DNA from: an uncultured Prevotella sp.
Lineage (GTDB): Bacteria > Bacteroidota > Bacteroidia > Bacteroidales > Bacteroidaceae
NCBI GenBank assembly: GCA_900771975.1
Contig: CAAGPV010000040.1
Location: forward strand, 1 to 30,501
DNA: 30,501 nucleotides
Direction of reading: 5' to 3'
The notes beneath the pieces were generated by a model. The model ran no database searches. It had not been told where the DNA came from and was given only the letters and a program-made list of their open reading frames with translations. Made by a program: the position numbers and the translations under genes. This document shows, piece by piece, positions 23,446-30,501 of the stretch; position 1 is the first letter of the stretch, and each line of letters starts with the position of its first letter.

Positions 23446-24357
23446 ATGGCAAAATTAAATGTAAAAATAAATTCTCTTGAATTGAAGAATCCTATTATGA
23501 CTGCAAGTGGAACGTTTGGTTATGGATTGGAATATTCTGATTTCGTCCCTTTAGACCAATTGGGGGGAATTGTAGTTAAGGGAACTACTCTATATCCTAG
23601 AGAAGGGAACGATTATCCACGTATGGTTGAAACAGCGCAAGGTATGCTTAATTGCGTTGGCTTGCAGAATAAAGGAGTAGATTATTTCTGTAATGTTATC
23701 TATAAAAAAATTAAAAATATAGATACAAATATTATTGTTAATGTCAGTGGTTCTTCCCCAGAAGACTATGCTCTTTGCGCAGAAAAAATTGCATCTTTGG
23801 AAAAAATACCTGCAATTGAACTTAATATTTCGTGCCCGAATGTTAAAGAAGGAGGTATGGCTTTTGGTACGACTTGCGAAGGCGCATCGAGTGTTGTGCG
23901 TGCTGTTAGAAAGCATTACTCTAAAACTTTAATAGTAAAATTATCTCCAAATGTTACTGATATTACTGATATTGCTCGTGCTTGTGAGGCAGAAGGCGCA
24001 GATAGTGTTTCGCTGATAAATACTCTTATGGGGATGGCTATTGATGTGGAAAAGCGAAAGCCCCTATTGAGTATATCAACAGGTGGTTTAAGTGGCCCAT
24101 GTGTCAAACCAGTTGCTTTGCGTATGGTGTGGCAAGTCGCTAAGGCAGTCAAAATTCCTGTTATTGGTCTTGGGGGGATTAGTACCGCTAAAGATGCAAT
24201 AGAATTTTTGATGGCGGGTGCAACTGCAATCGAAATTGGTACAGCTAATTTTTTAGATCCGTCAGTAACAATTAAGGTTCGTGATGGATTGAATGATTGG
24301 TTAAATGCTCATGGGTGTGAAAGTGTTGACGAGATTATCGGTTCATTAGAGGCTTAA
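23446..24357 (+). CDS. pyrD: Dihydroorotate dehydrogenase, catalytic subunit (class 1B)
   Basis: 303 residues. It oxidises dihydroorotate to orotate in pyrimidine synthesis using FMN, and works as a heterotetramer with PyrK. Seen are the FMN-binding start TASGTFGYG, the catalytic Cys in NISCPNVKEGG, the FMN-contacting Lys in VKLSPNVTD, and the C-terminal GLGGISTAKDAIEF and EIGTANF. The Cys base and the pyrK neighbour place it in class 1B rather than the quinone-linked class 2. No other pyr genes are in the window. Confidence 0.95.
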   Translation: MAKLNVKINSLELKNPIMTASGTFGYGLEYSDFVPLDQLGGIVVKGTTLYPREGNDYPRMVETAQGMLNCVGLQNKGVDYFCNVIYKKIKNIDTNIIVNVSGSSPEDYALCAEKIASLEKIPAIELNISCPNVKEGGMAFGTTCEGASSVVRAVRKHYSKTLIVKLSPNVTDITDIARACEAEGADSVSLINTLMGMAIDVEKRKPLLSISTGGLSGPCVKPVALRMVWQVAKAVKIPVIGLGGISTAKDAIEFLMAGATAIEIGTANFLDPSVTIKVRDGLNDWLNAHGCESVDEIIGSLEA

Positions 24358-24799
24358 TTATGAAACAACTCTTATGTTTTTCGCATTTTATATAGTTACA
24401 ACATATGCTTGTTCTTAAGAAGTGTGTGATACTGTCACTGTACGTGTACAGTATCGCGCATTGTATAAATGCACGCAGGAACAAAAGAAAACATTTGATG
24501 ATATAAACCTGTTGGATATTGGAAAAAATCGTCTTGGTTTTATAGCCAACATTTTAAGCGGTAGTTTGTAACTGTGCACATTCCACAACAAGGAATGCTC
24601 ACTTATACAGAAGCTTTCACCCTGAAGCCAATACCACGTAGCATTAGTAGGGCGGCTTACAAGTGAAATAAAAAATCCGATGGCCAAAATAGTTTGTAGT
24701 GGTTTTGGGCTTTATCTAAATAAAATAATAAAGCTACATCTAGAAGTTGGTTTCCGTTTGGTTTAATCAATGAACCAAAGGCCATAACTTTTGTGTTTT
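24358..24799. other. 440-bp intergenic region with hairpins and a possible gene remnant
   Basis: No intact gene. Two overlapping hairpins cannot form together: GATACTGT/ACAGTATC (24428-24435, 24448-24455) and ACTGTAC-GT-GTACAGT (24437-24452). A third, GCATT/AATGC, follows at 24458-24472. The plus frame 24461-24766 reads protein-like (CTQEQKKTFDDINLLDIG, HVALVGRLTSEIKNP) but has two stops (TAA at 24569, then a TGA), so it may be a decayed gene I do not recognise. A 7-bp stem TTTGGTT/AACCAAA (24757-24779) could end transcription between the convergent genes. Confidence 0.45.
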
Positions 24800-26578
24800 T
24801 TATTTCGTTTCCTCTTCATAGTAATGGGCAAAGTTGTGGTATGGTTCTCTAATTATATCTTTAGTTGATGTTGTGTATGTATGGCCATATGGATCTTGAG
24901 CTATTATCTTGATGTCTGCATTTTCTGCTTTTGGCTCGTAGTAGTAAAGGTGGTTCATGATAAGGTAGTTATTACGCTTGCTAATGAACTGAAAGCTTGT
25001 TGCAATGGCATATTTGTGGTGATAACCAGTGGCGAAGGCGTCTTGTCCCTTAGCAGATATGCGGTGCATAGCATATTCCTTTCCATTTTCCTCTGCATAG
25101 ATACGCCATCTTGAGTCTGCATTGAACACGTTGGCAATTATCACACCCTTGTTTCTTGGAAGCCCCCAGTCGAAGCCATACGATTCTCCGTTAAAGTCTT
25201 CGTCGGCGAGAAACAAAGTCATCTGCTTCTGCTTTTCCCAAAATGTACCTTTATAATAGCAGTCTGTTATGTGTGTTCCGTTAAATTCATACACGTAGTA
25301 TCCGTTAGGTGTACCACAGATGTTGATGTTAGATTGCCAAATGTTCCCACAAGCTGCAGCGTGGCAGTGTTCTATGATGTGTTCACCGTTGTGCTCTATT
25401 TCATGATTTATTGCAAAATGTGTATGTCCGCAGAACAACTCATATCCTCCGTGAAACTTATTTAGTATTTGTAGTAGCGTAGTAAGGCGTGAAGACAAAT
25501 AGTGCCCTTTTTCGGAAGTAATTCCAAGAGGTTGTGCCAAATGGAAAGGATTGTTGCCAAAAGTAAGAGGAATGTGGTAGCATAAGATAATCTTTTTGCT
25601 TTTGTCTGTAAGGTTTAAGTCTTGTTGTAGCCATGTCATTTGCCTATCGGTAAGTTCACCGGGGGAATAATAAGCTTTGTTGCTATAGAATTGCACGTTA
25701 TTGAGACACACATAATGTTCATTTCCACGATTGAAAGAATAGTCTGTTGGCCCCCAGTTTTCCTCCCATTTGTGCAGATATTCTTTATTCCCATCTTGAT
25801 CGTGGTTACCTATTACGGAGAAAAGGCGCATCTTTGAAGAGCCGAGAGCTTCTCGTATTTGTCGCTCTAACATAGGATTGTAGCCACCATAATATTGTAC
25901 ATCATCGCCCATACTTAGACCATAGATTGGCATGTTTTGTGGTAATTCCCTTATTGTTTGTTTTATGTCGACCATGGTTTCTGTCGTAAAGCGCTCTATG
26001 TCACTCATTTTAACAGGATTATCATCGGGCGTGTTGTAGTATGGATTGAAAGCGTTAGTTATTTGTGGGTCACCGATAACAATCATTTTGTAGTTATGTT
26101 CAATCCCACCAGTTAGACGCTTCAAGGTAAAGTTGTATAGCTGCTTACCTTTAACTATTGGTTGGTAGAAAAGGGCAGTATTATCATTCGCAGAATGAGT
26201 AGGTATTTCACAGTCAGCAGGTACCGAGTAAAAGACGAATCGTGCGGCATCGTCCTTCTTTAACTTGTACGCTCCTAAGGAATCTGTAAGTATACATTCT
26301 ATACCATTACTGACTATAACGCCTGGCATAGGATTGCCATCTGTGTCCCGCAGAGTTCCGCTTATGAAAGAGTCCTTTGGTTTTTCCAAAGGCTTCTGTA
26401 GTGGCATCTTCTTTGTTGGCAATGGTTGTTTTGTGGCTTTTATTCGTCGTTGTATACTTCGTCTTGTGTGCTGTAAAGGCTCGGCTTTTTCCCCGGTGGT
26501 CTTCCTAACTACAAAAGCAATGGCAATGATGCTGCAAATTGCAAATGTGGTCCAAAGGAAAATGATTTTTTTATTCAT
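24800..26578 (-). CDS. Membrane-anchored calcineurin-like phosphoesterase
   Basis: 592 residues. A signal anchor (about 5-24) is followed by a basic linker, a beta-sandwich domain of the carboxypeptidase-regulatory/MetallophosN type (about 70-150; SGTLRDTDGNPMPGVIVSNG), the metallophosphoesterase core (about 160-410) and a C-terminal beta domain. Metal-binding motifs are in order: VIGDPQ, MGDDVQ, GNHDQDGN, CYHIPL and CGHTHFA. Such enzymes are extracytoplasmic phosphatases or phosphodiesterases in Bacteroidota; the substrate is unknown. It is transcribed alone from the promoter at 26670-26700. Confidence 0.9.
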   Translation of the reverse strand: MNKKIIFLWTTFAICSIIAIAFVVRKTTGEKAEPLQHTRRSIQRRIKATKQPLPTKKMPLQKPLEKPKDSFISGTLRDTDGNPMPGVIVSNGIECILTDSLGAYKLKKDDAARFVFYSVPADCEIPTHSANDNTALFYQPIVKGKQLYNFTLKRLTGGIEHNYKMIVIGDPQITNAFNPYYNTPDDNPVKMSDIERFTTETMVDIKQTIRELPQNMPIYGLSMGDDVQYYGGYNPMLERQIREALGSSKMRLFSVIGNHDQDGNKEYLHKWEENWGPTDYSFNRGNEHYVCLNNVQFYSNKAYYSPGELTDRQMTWLQQDLNLTDKSKKIILCYHIPLTFGNNPFHLAQPLGITSEKGHYLSSRLTTLLQILNKFHGGYELFCGHTHFAINHEIEHNGEHIIEHCHAAACGNIWQSNINICGTPNGYYVYEFNGTHITDCYYKGTFWEKQKQMTLFLADEDFNGESYGFDWGLPRNKGVIIANVFNADSRWRIYAEENGKEYAMHRISAKGQDAFATGYHHKYAIATSFQFISKRNNYLIMNHLYYYEPKAENADIKIIAQDPYGHTYTTSTKDIIREPYHNFAHYYEEETK

Positions 26579-26669
26579 TATTTCTCTTGTTCTTTATATT
26601 ATGTTTGGGCACGGCGGTGATTTTGAAACATTGACTACGTTAGCGTGACCCAAATGGTTTCCTGTACTG

Positions 26670-26700
26670 CAAAATTAGAAAAAATTGATATGCAAACAAA
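26670..26700 (-). promoter_or_regulatory. Promoter of the phosphoesterase gene
   Basis: On the minus strand TTTG (26700-26697), 19 bases, TAATTTTG (26677-26670): a full consensus match. The leader would be about 85 bases. Confidence 0.7.
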
Positions 26701-27041
26701 GATTTGGAATATCAATAATTAATATTGTGACACATTCTCTAACCTTGCGGAGACAAGGCTACAGGTATTGCCGCCCTAGTACTGGTGTATGAGAAAAACG
26801 TCAAGAAGAAAAATGTGCATTCAAGTTGTGAGATATAATGATGAGTATGTGTGCTAAAATGATAGATGGCCATCTCCAAGCGCATCTCACATTTCTAACG
26901 GACGAAGAATAATGTCCGTAATATGGTTAAAATCATCAGTAAACGAGGTCAATCATTTTATGGATAATTCTCTTAACTTTGCTTTCGAAATCAAAACGAT
27001 AAGAATTTGAGAAAATCATATTCATAAAGAAATAGTGTAGT
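26701..27041. other. Non-coding stretch with nested inverted repeats
   Basis: No gene found. GTGAGAT (26828-26834) and ATCTCAC (26884-26890) face each other across 49 bases that hold a perfect 12-bp palindrome AGATGGCCATCT (26864-26875). CCTTG/CAAGG (26743-26758) is a small hairpin. TAACTTTG at 26974-26981 is a likely -7 element for the flavodoxin remnant downstream. Confidence 0.55.
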
Positions 27042-27287
27042 ATGAAGAATGTTATCTAAGACATCGTGTTGTTATTAACGGGGTTGATAGTTTCAACCTC
27101 AAGTAGTGGCAATACATCAAAGAAAGAAGAAAATAATATGGAAAAGGAAGGAAACGTACTCATTGTCTTTTTCTCGCATGCAGGAGAAAACAATGGCGTA
27201 GGCAACATCAAGGTTGGCAATACCAAGCTTGTTGCCGACGAAATTCAGAAGGTAACTGGGCAGCGATTTCGTATTTCCGGAAGGTGA
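27042..27287 (+). pseudogene. Truncated flavodoxin-like gene with early nonsense codon
   Basis: From ATG 27042 the frame reads five residues (MKNVI), then TAA at 27057-27059, and continues in the same frame as a secretion-signal-like stretch (LLLTGLIVSTSSSG, where a lipobox Cys might be expected) and a flavodoxin N-terminus: NVLIVFFSHAGEN, VGNIKVGNTKLVADEI. It stops at 27287 after about 80 codons, before the rest of the FMN-binding fold (full proteins are about 170-200 residues). An internal ATG at 27138 could still give a 50-residue peptide. The next gene is an aldo/keto reductase, a frequent partner. Confidence 0.75.
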
Positions 27288-27351
27288 GCACCCTGCACCT
27301 ATTAACAAAGTAAAATCATTAAGTAGTACAAATAAATAACACAATAATCAA

Positions 27352-28218
27352 ATGAATATGAACAAGATAAAGTTAAGCAATGGCGTGGAAATGCCACAGA
27401 TGGGATATGGAGTTTATCAGGTGTCGCCTGATGAGTGTGAACGTTGTGTGATGGATGCCATCAGTGTGGGCTATCGCATGATAGATACCGCACAGGCTTA
27501 CAAGAACGAGGAAGCCGTGGGCAGCGCATGGAAGAAAAGCGGTGTCAGTCGTGATGAGCTTTTCCTCGTGTCAAAGGTCTGGATTTCCAACTACGGTGAG
27601 GGACAGACCATGAAGAGCATTGACGAAAGTCTTCGCAAGCTGCAGACCGACCACATCGACCTGATGCTCCTCCACCAGCCTTTCTGCGACCGCTATGGGG
27701 CCTATCGCGACTTGGAGAAAGCTTACAAGGCAGGAAAGCTTCGTGCTATCGGTGTGAGCAATTTCTACCCGGATCATCTCATAGACCTTGCCTCAAATAT
27801 GGAGATTGCGCCAATGATAAATCAGGTGGAGACACATGTGTTTGACCAGCAGCATGAGGCTCGCAAATTTATGGATGAGTTTGGCACGCATATCATGGCG
27901 TGGGCTCCTTTGGCAGAATGTCTCAATGGACTATTTACAAATCCTACCCTCACACAGATTGGCGAGAAGCACGGCAAGACTGCAGCACAAGTGGCATTAC
28001 GATGGTTGTTGCAGAGCGATGTAATCATCATTCCGAAGACCGTTCACAAAGAGCGTATGAAAGAGAATCTGAATCTCTTTGACTTCGAGCTCGATGCTGA
28101 CGACATGAAGGCTATTGCAGCACTTGATACTGCCCATAGCCTATTCTTCGACCACCACGATGGACAGGTCGCCAAGCAGTTTATGGAGTGGAGGGCTTTG
28201 GTTAAGCCTGCTGAATAA
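27352..28218 (+). CDS. Aldo/keto reductase
   Basis: 288 residues (ATG 27358 is an alternative start). It reduces aldehydes or ketones with NADPH on a TIM barrel. The catalytic tetrad is visible: Asp and Tyr in MIDTAQAYKNEEAVG, Lys in LVSKVW and His in LMLLHQP. The cofactor region SDVIIIPKTVHKERMKEN also fits, as in the diketogulonate-reductase-like (AKR5) group. Substrate unknown. Base composition is clearly more GC-rich than the AT-rich DNA on either side, which with the surrounding gene fragments hints at separate origin. Confidence 0.93.
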   Translation: MNMNKIKLSNGVEMPQMGYGVYQVSPDECERCVMDAISVGYRMIDTAQAYKNEEAVGSAWKKSGVSRDELFLVSKVWISNYGEGQTMKSIDESLRKLQTDHIDLMLLHQPFCDRYGAYRDLEKAYKAGKLRAIGVSNFYPDHLIDLASNMEIAPMINQVETHVFDQQHEARKFMDEFGTHIMAWAPLAECLNGLFTNPTLTQIGEKHGKTAAQVALRWLLQSDVIIIPKTVHKERMKENLNLFDFELDADDMKAIAALDTAHSLFFDHHDGQVAKQFMEWRALVKPAE

Positions 28219-28228
28219 AAAAGAAGCT

Positions 28229-28339
28229 GTGAGATACAAACCCTTAGGAAGAAGTGGTCTTCAAGTATCTTCTCACTTGAATAAACAACAGGCATTGATA
28301 AGAGAAATTTTAATATTCCCAACCACTACAGTCCAATAA
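28229..28339 (+). pseudogene. N-terminal fragment of a second aldo/keto reductase
   Basis: A GTG at 28229 opens the frame VRYKPLGRSGLQVS, the typical first strand of a different aldo/keto reductase group (the YKPLGRSGLQVS type). Homology ends after about 15 residues; the frame then runs through unrelated sequence (SHLNKQQALIREI) to TAA at 28337. The rest of the gene is absent, so a deletion or insertion joined other DNA at about 28275. It starts only 10 bases after the intact aldo/keto reductase and was probably its operon partner. Confidence 0.7.
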
Positions 28340-28418
28340 AAGTTGGCTAATCGTTCTTTGAAATTATTGAAATACAGTCTTTTAAATAGTGTTTTAAAGT
28401 GAAACGGATTTGAATTCA

Positions 28419-28426
28419 TAGCTTTG
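28419..28426 (+). promoter_or_regulatory. -7-like element ahead of the transposase fragment
   Basis: TAGCTTTG fits TAnnTTTG, 21 bases before the ATG at 28448. No correctly spaced TTTG is seen. It may be the old promoter of the IS4-type element. Confidence 0.4.
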
Positions 28427-28447
28427 CGGTCAAATTGAAGGCCGCTT

Positions 28448-28549
28448 ATGAACCAAGACAAATACGTATTCGCTCAACTTACCGCTTTTCTGAACAGAAC
28501 TCAGTTCAACAACTTCGTTCGCAAGTATGATGGTAACCGCTACGTGAAG
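28448..28549 (+). pseudogene. IS4-type transposase N-terminal fragment
   Basis: The first 34 codons (MNQDKYVFAQLTAFLNRTQF, NNFVRKYDGNRYVK) match the DUF4372 start of Bacteroidota IS4-family transposases, which normally exceed 370 residues. After RYVK the homology stops abruptly and the sequence becomes that of an XRE regulator in another frame. The fused frame runs on meaninglessly to 28687. This is the broken left end of an insertion sequence. Confidence 0.75.
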
Positions 28550-28713
28550 CAAACGGAATGGATGCAAAGCATCTGGCATTCTATGCAGATATTGATGCAG
28601 CCAATCTTTGTCGTATTGAGTCTGGTAAATATTCTGTCGGATTGGATATACTCACAAAGATTGGATATGCTTTGGGAATGGAAATAGATTTTTTTGAACC
28701 TAAACATCAGTAA
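28537..28713 (+). pseudogene. C-terminal fragment of an XRE-type regulator
   Basis: In a frame different from the transposase piece, codons from about 28540 read LREANGMDAKHLAFYADIDA then ANLCRIESGKYSVGLDIL, TKIGYALGMEIDFF, ending at TAA 28711-28713. This is the second half of a small XRE helix-turn-helix protein (DNA-recognition helix with RIESGKYSVGLDIL). The N-terminal part is missing. An ATG at 28558 could give a 51-residue product, but half the domain would be absent. The join to the transposase fragment falls in about 28540-28549. The HNH gene starts 4 bases after the stop. Confidence 0.72.
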
Positions 28714-28717
28714 TCTT

Positions 28718-29392
28718 ATGGTAGATATCAATGAATATACTCGTGAGACAACTTGCGAGTATAAGGGTGAGGTATATTCTGTTCGCGACAATGGAGCAGT
28801 AATGCGCCACGCTCGCGAAGGAAAAAAAGCGAGAAAATTAGATAATGTATGGACTTTTGGAACAAAGGATAAGGCAAGAGGCTATATGATGATAAGCTCG
28901 CACAGAGTTCATATTATTGTAGCCAAGGCATTCATTCCTGGCAATGAAGATGGGAAGATGGTGGTCGATCATATAGATACCAACCGTTGTAACAACAGAG
29001 TTGAAAATCTAAGATGGCTGACAAAACTTGAAAATGTACTACTAAATGAAGCAACACTTAAAAGAGTAACCTACCTTTGCGGAGGTGATATCAATAAGTT
29101 TATCGAGAATCCTTCATGCCTAAAAGATTTAACGGGAAGCAACCAGGATATCATGTGGATGAGAACGGTTACGCCAGAAGAAGCCAGACTTGCTATGGAA
29201 CGAATTTCTTCATGGGCTAAAAGACCAATATCTTCATACAAGATGATGAAGGAAAGAGAAACGACAAAGGATTTCGAAGACTGGCTGAAGAAATATGAAA
29301 TCAAAGAAACCAATCCTTTCTTTGGGAATAGTCAAGTAGAAAAGCAAAGAATTTCAACTGAAGAACCCAATAGCGACGAAGAAGCATGGTAA
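28718..29392 (+). CDS. HNH endonuclease
   Basis: 224 residues from ATG 28718; the upstream TTG at 28694 would overlap the regulator fragment. The N-terminal part (CEYKGEVYSVRDNGAVMRH) resembles the NUMOD4-like lead of phage and intron-type HNH proteins. The nuclease motif is intact: His65 (HRVHIIVAKAF), Asp84-His85 (VVDHID), Asn92-Asn93 (NNR) and ENLRW. Residues 110-224 form a helical tail not recognised. Such enzymes are often phage- or mobile-element-associated nicking or homing endonucleases. The stop overlaps the start of the next gene by 7 bases, so the two are coupled. Confidence 0.88.
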   Translation: MVDINEYTRETTCEYKGEVYSVRDNGAVMRHAREGKKARKLDNVWTFGTKDKARGYMMISSHRVHIIVAKAFIPGNEDGKMVVDHIDTNRCNNRVENLRWLTKLENVLLNEATLKRVTYLCGGDINKFIENPSCLKDLTGSNQDIMWMRTVTPEEARLAMERISSWAKRPISSYKMMKERETTKDFEDWLKKYEIKETNPFFGNSQVEKQRISTEEPNSDEEAW

Positions 29393-30189
29393 GAAATACG
29401 AAGAGCACTCACCGCTCCTCGGGTAGAGCGAAGCGATTATCAAAACCCCATGATAAAGAATTGGAAGAGAGAAAAAGGCTTGCGGAAGAAAAGAAAGAGT
29501 CTTTAACAAAAGGAACTTTCCAAATAGGATTCTATGAGAAGATGCAGTTTCCACTTTGTCCAAAAGAAGCCACAGGGGGATTGGATTCGTATGCAAAAGA
29601 ATTACAAATAGGCGCTGTTATAGCTATAAGTGAAAAAGGCGACGAATACACAATAGCTTCTTTAGGATGGACAACGGAATGGGATGCTATCCAAGTGGAG
29701 TTAACAAAAAACGGAAAACGAGCAGACTTCTATATTCATATAGAATATGAACAAGGAATGTATGTTCATTGTAACGGAGAATATAGAGACCAGTATAGGT
29801 TCTGTGATTCACCAAACGTTTTGCAATGCGGAGCAAGAACACAATGCTATTTCCCTCTTTGTCCAAAAGAAGGAAACATTACTTTGGAGGAATACGCAGA
29901 CATTCTTCAGAAAGATGTGTTGTTAGAAAAGAACCAGTATTGTGATGGATATGTCATTGACAGGGAAATTACACAATCCACAGCTGGACATCCAATTCTC
30001 TATGTCGGTGTTAGTATGCCTAACTCATTGAAAAACTATGGCGATATGATTATCTTTATAGAGAACGGAAAGGTTATTCACCAAATAGGTAGGACATATT
30101 TTGATGAACGTGCTGTGTTGAGGGAGTTCTGCATGTTGCGTGGACAAGAATGGGACGATGAAGAAGAGATAATGGATGATTATTGTTAA
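29386..30189 (+). CDS. Unrecognised protein with an internal duplication
   Basis: 267 residues, family not recognised. Residues 1-43 are highly charged and basic. Then two units of about 100 residues follow: each begins FPLCPKE (55-61 and 156-162), continues with L-x-x-YA-x-x-LQ (DSYAKELQ, EEYADILQ), then an exposed-strand pattern, and ends in a hydrophobic strand before a G or NG turn. The C-terminus is acidic (WDDEEEIMDDYC). Cysteines are frequent, including one in each FPLCPKE, which could bind metal. No signal peptide or membrane helix. The ATG overlaps the HNH stop (ATGGTAA), implying translational coupling and a joint role with the nuclease; that role is unknown. Confidence 0.8.
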   Translation: MVRNTKSTHRSSGRAKRLSKPHDKELEERKRLAEEKKESLTKGTFQIGFYEKMQFPLCPKEATGGLDSYAKELQIGAVIAISEKGDEYTIASLGWTTEWDAIQVELTKNGKRADFYIHIEYEQGMYVHCNGEYRDQYRFCDSPNVLQCGARTQCYFPLCPKEGNITLEEYADILQKDVLLEKNQYCDGYVIDREITQSTAGHPILYVGVSMPNSLKNYGDMIIFIENGKVIHQIGRTYFDERAVLREFCMLRGQEWDDEEEIMDDYC

Positions 30190-30190
30190 A

Positions 30191-30223
30191 TCAAAGGAGC
30201 GGCGGGAATGTCGCTCCTTTTGA
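30191..30223 (+). terminator. Intrinsic terminator of the HNH operon
   Basis: AAAGGAGCG (30193-30201) and CGCTCCTTT (30212-30220) form a perfect 9-bp stem with a 10-base loop, followed by a short T run. It begins 3 bases after the stop codon of the duplicated-domain gene. Confidence 0.75.
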
Positions 30224-30224
30224 T

Positions 30225-30501
30225 GTATGCTCGGCATGAGTTTATTCTAATGGATACAAGTCCCTAACAAGCCCTTATAGCGGGAATTGTATAGCCAATA
30301 GCAAGGGTGTCCACTGTGAGGTGAAATCTGAAGGAAGTTGGCGGCAAACATCTGACCTAACGTACAGAAACTTCATATAAGGTATTTGACCATGGATAAG
30401 ATTGCATCACAAATCAAAGTCCTATTGCTATTCGGAATGGTTGGTGTAAATGAAGTGGGTATAAGATGGAAAGAATAAGCCCTTATCCGAGGAGGTCTCA
30501 C
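30225..30501 (+). mobile_element. 5' part of a probable group II intron (runs off the window)
   Basis: No protein reads through. The sequence resembles domain I of bacterial group II introns: a helix ATACAA-GT-CCC/GGG-AA-TTGTAT (30254-30292), then the conserved-looking block around AAGGAAGTTGGCGGCAAAC (30331-30349) and ACAGAAACTTCATATAAGG (30364-30382), and CGAGGAGGTCTCA at the edge. The exact 5' end is uncertain; GTATG at 30225 resembles the GUGYG start. The reverse-transcriptase ORF would lie beyond the window. Identification is from memory of such introns, not from a covariance search. Confidence 0.65.

Noticed and set aside
24415..24687. 90-residue minus-strand frame after pyrD
   Set aside because: Residue make-up is unlike a natural protein and it crosses the overlapping hairpins; the plus frame looks more protein-like.
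28448..28687. 79-residue intact small protein
   Set aside because: Only its first 34 residues have family meaning (IS4-type transposase); the remainder is an out-of-frame reading of an XRE regulator.

Overview
This window reads as chromosomal DNA from a Bacteroidales bacterium, most likely Prevotella or a close relative. The basis is the gene families and their order (sigma-54 activator, lptE, TPR protein, secG; rlmN, DUF4837 lipoprotein, pdxA; the DUF4922 megaprotein; Nif3 next to a C4 zinc-ribbon protein; HsdR_N-like gene divergent from holA) and the repeated Bacteroidota promoter signature TTTG-N19/20-TAnnTTTG. The species is inferred, not proven.

Layout. 1-7.4 kb is almost wholly minus strand: tRNA-His; an envelope operon (sigma-54 activator without sensor domain, LptE, TPR-like protein, SecG); a flippase-like membrane protein; a PdxA homologue that has lost all three metal-ligand histidines; a DUF4837 lipoprotein; and RlmN. 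7.5-14.6 kb is one tight plus-strand operon: a 1259-residue glycosyltransferase/HIT-like/SpoIID fusion, an AmpG-like transporter, and the AguA/AguB pair that turns agmatine into putrescine. It ends in an array of palindromes with an exact 22-bp period, facing a MATE transporter. 16.2-18.0 kb holds Nif3 and a coiled-coil zinc-ribbon protein, closed by a strong terminator against a cupin gene that is divergent from an HxlR regulator.

19.1-24.4 kb is more AT-rich. It contains a decayed TerB/DnaJ gene, a stand-alone HsdR_N-type nuclease domain and holA sharing a 28-bp perfect palindrome as promoter region, a 780-bp non-coding stretch ahead of an XRE-type regulator, and pyrK-pyrD of pyrimidine synthesis. 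24.8-26.6 kb is a membrane-anchored calcineurin-like phosphoesterase.

26.6-30.5 kb is an accessory, rearranged end. It has a flavodoxin remnant with a nonsense codon, an intact aldo/keto reductase, the first residues of a second aldo/keto reductase, an IS4-type transposase N-terminus spliced to the C-terminus of an XRE regulator, an intact HNH endonuclease overlapping an unrecognised protein with an internal duplication, a terminator, and then what looks like the 5' part of a group II intron running off the window.

The points most worth checking are the PdxA homologue without metal ligands, the signal-peptide-less SpoIID fusion beside an AmpG-like importer, the HNH plus duplicated-domain gene pair, the palindromic promoters, and the 22-bp palindrome array. 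No search or computation was run; family names rest on recognised motifs and gene context.
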